From assembly GCA_038213835.1 (NCBI GenBank), contig JBBQSN010000011.1:1-33779 (forward strand): DNA of 33,779 nt, read 5' to 3'. Positions 32,914 through 33,779 of the stretch are shown here, piece after piece. The translations under genes and the position numbers were made by a program. Below the pieces are notes generated by a model. The model worked only from the letters and a program-made list of their open reading frames with translations. It ran no database searches and had not been told where the DNA came from. Source of the DNA: JBBQSN01 sp038213835 (lineage in GTDB: Bacteria > Actinomycetota > Actinomycetes > Actinomycetales > CAWJMD01). The first letter of the stretch is position 1; the number at the start of each line of letters is the position of its first letter.

Positions 32914-33779
32914 GGGATCACCGCTCGCACCGTGGTCGGCCCAGCGTCGGGACTGTGGACCGTCAACTGGCCGTCGAGAGCGGCCACCCGGTCGGCGAGG
33001 CCAGCCAGCCCATGTCCCTTATCAAACGAGGCGCCGCCGAGTCCGTCGTCGACCACCTCTACCGTCATCTGAGCATCATCCACCCAAGCCCGGATCGTCA
33101 CCGCCCTGGCCTCGCTGTGCTTGGCGACATTGGTGAGCGCTTCGCTCACCACGTAGTACGCCGCAGTCTCGACCGGTGCGGCGTACCGCGCTGGTAGCGA
33201 GACCTGCACCGTGGTGGTGACCACGGACCGGTCGGCCAGCGCATTGAGCGCGGCCGCGAGACCGCGGTCGACCAGGATCGGTGGGGCGATCCCACGGGTC
33301 AGCGCGCGCAGCTCGGTCAACGCCTCAGCGGTCTGTGCGCTTGCCCCATCCACGATCTCCGCGGCGGCGGCCCCATCGTTCTGGGCGAGTCGACGCTTGA
33401 TCGCGGCAAGGTCCATACCCAGGCGCACCAGCCTCTGCTGCGGCCCGTCGTGCAGGTCGCGCTCGAGGCGCCGCAGGGAGTCGACCTCTGCCTTCGCGCC
33501 GGCGCTCCTGCTCTCGGTGAGGTCCACGATCCGCTTCTGCAATTGGGCGACCCGAGAATTGCCCAGCAGCATCGAAGCGAACGAGGTCTGAGCGGCCGCA
33601 CTTAGGCGCAGCACATAGGGCAGCGTCAGCGCGAAGAACACCCCGGCCAGCAGCGAGGTTATCCAGTCCGCAAAAGGCAGGTCGAGCACGTCAGCGAGGT
33701 CCCGTGAGGACCCGTCCTGGGGCAGTGCCCGGCTCCACAGCCAATAGCTCAGCCCGCCGAGGGCGAAGCACCACCAGGT
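32904..33779 (-). CDS. Sensor histidine kinase, NarL partner (N-terminus outside window)
   Basis: The frame runs off the right edge, so the protein is missing its N-terminal sensor. The visible 291 residues begin with a hydrophobic stretch (WWCFALGGLSYWLW), a second membrane segment (SLLAGVFFALTLPYVLRL) and a coiled coil. Then comes the HisKA_3 phospho-acceptor in RRLERDLHDGPQQRLVRLGM (His in DLHDG), and the ATPase domain with the N-box SEALTNVAKHSEA and VVDDGLGG plus GHGLAGLADRVAALDGQLT. It belongs to the NarX/DesK-type kinase family with 'HDGxQQ'. An internal GTG at 33689 could be mistaken for the start; the frame is open upstream of it. Confidence 0.92.
   Translation of the reverse strand, partial: TWWCFALGGLSYWLWSRALPQDGSSRDLADVLDLPFADWITSLLAGVFFALTLPYVLRLSAAAQTSFASMLLGNSRVAQLQKRIVDLTESRSAGAKAEVDSLRRLERDLHDGPQQRLVRLGMDLAAIKRRLAQNDGAAAAEIVDGASAQTAEALTELRALTRGIAPPILVDRGLAAALNALADRSVVTTTVQVSLPARYAAPVETAAYYVVSEALTNVAKHSEARAVTIRAWVDDAQMTVEVVDDGLGGASFDKGHGLAGLADRVAALDGQLTVHSPDAGPTTVRAVIPCG

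Noticed and set aside
33317..33689. Start of the histidine kinase at GTG 33689
   Set aside because: The same frame continues upstream to the window edge with a hydrophobic segment, so the kinase is truncated by the window rather than starting there.

Overview
The window is a very GC-rich (roughly 70%), densely packed bacterial chromosome segment with many GTG starts, 4-base GTGA/ATGA gene overlaps and TANNNT -10 boxes placed 6-7 bases before start codons. Gene content and order (lepA, acyl-CoA synthetase, hemW, DUF3097, hrcA-dnaJ, HIT-phoH-ybeY-corC-like-era, leuA, recO-uppS, glyS, dusB, dgt, dnaG, tRNA-Asn) are those of an Actinomycetota core chromosome. I infer Propionibacteriales, probably Nocardioidaceae, but the genus cannot be fixed from sequence reading alone.

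Layout. 1-6.8 kb: a truncated phosphotransferase-family gene divergent from lepA, a FadD15-like acyl-CoA synthetase, a convergent NYN-domain protein and hemW. 6.8-10.6 kb: a minus-strand pair (DUF4870-like and DUF3097) divergent from the HrcA/CIRCE-controlled heat-shock pair hrcA-dnaJ. 10.6-12.3 kb: a minus-strand, translationally coupled ECF-type sigma factor and a membrane-anchored GerMN/Gmad2 protein, occupying the place where rsmE usually follows dnaJ. 12.4-16.7 kb: the RNA/ribosome-maturation run HIT, phoH, ybeY, CNNM/CBS transporter-like protein and era. 16.7-23.3 kb: asd, leuA with a candidate leucine attenuator, a TPR-GGDEF diguanylate cyclase candidate, then coupled recO-uppS. 23.4-31.6 kb: two small membrane proteins, a monooxygenase-fold protein, glyS, the coupled series dusB-ydcF-like-dgt, and dnaG with a coupled conserved hypothetical gene. 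31.6-33.8 kb: a 14-bp inverted repeat, tRNA-Asn with a strong terminator, then a lower-GC stretch carrying a minus-strand LuxR-type response regulator and the 3' part of its histidine kinase.

The most interesting non-coding feature is the leuA leader. A TAGGCT box is followed six bases later by a 14-codon ORF with three consecutive leucine codons. A GC-rich 12-position hairpin begins just after those codons, and its loop can pair with a downstream segment (a pseudoknot), all before a good leuA ribosome-binding site. Other points worth a second look are the sigma/GerMN cassette in place of rsmE, the CIRCE operator shared with a divergent DUF3097 promoter, the nested inverted repeats upstream of leuA, the palindrome after the dnaG operon, and the composition shift at tRNA-Asn. 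No CRISPR array, transposase, integrase or toxin-antitoxin pair was seen. No single obviously new multi-gene system is present, and most of the window is conserved housekeeping.
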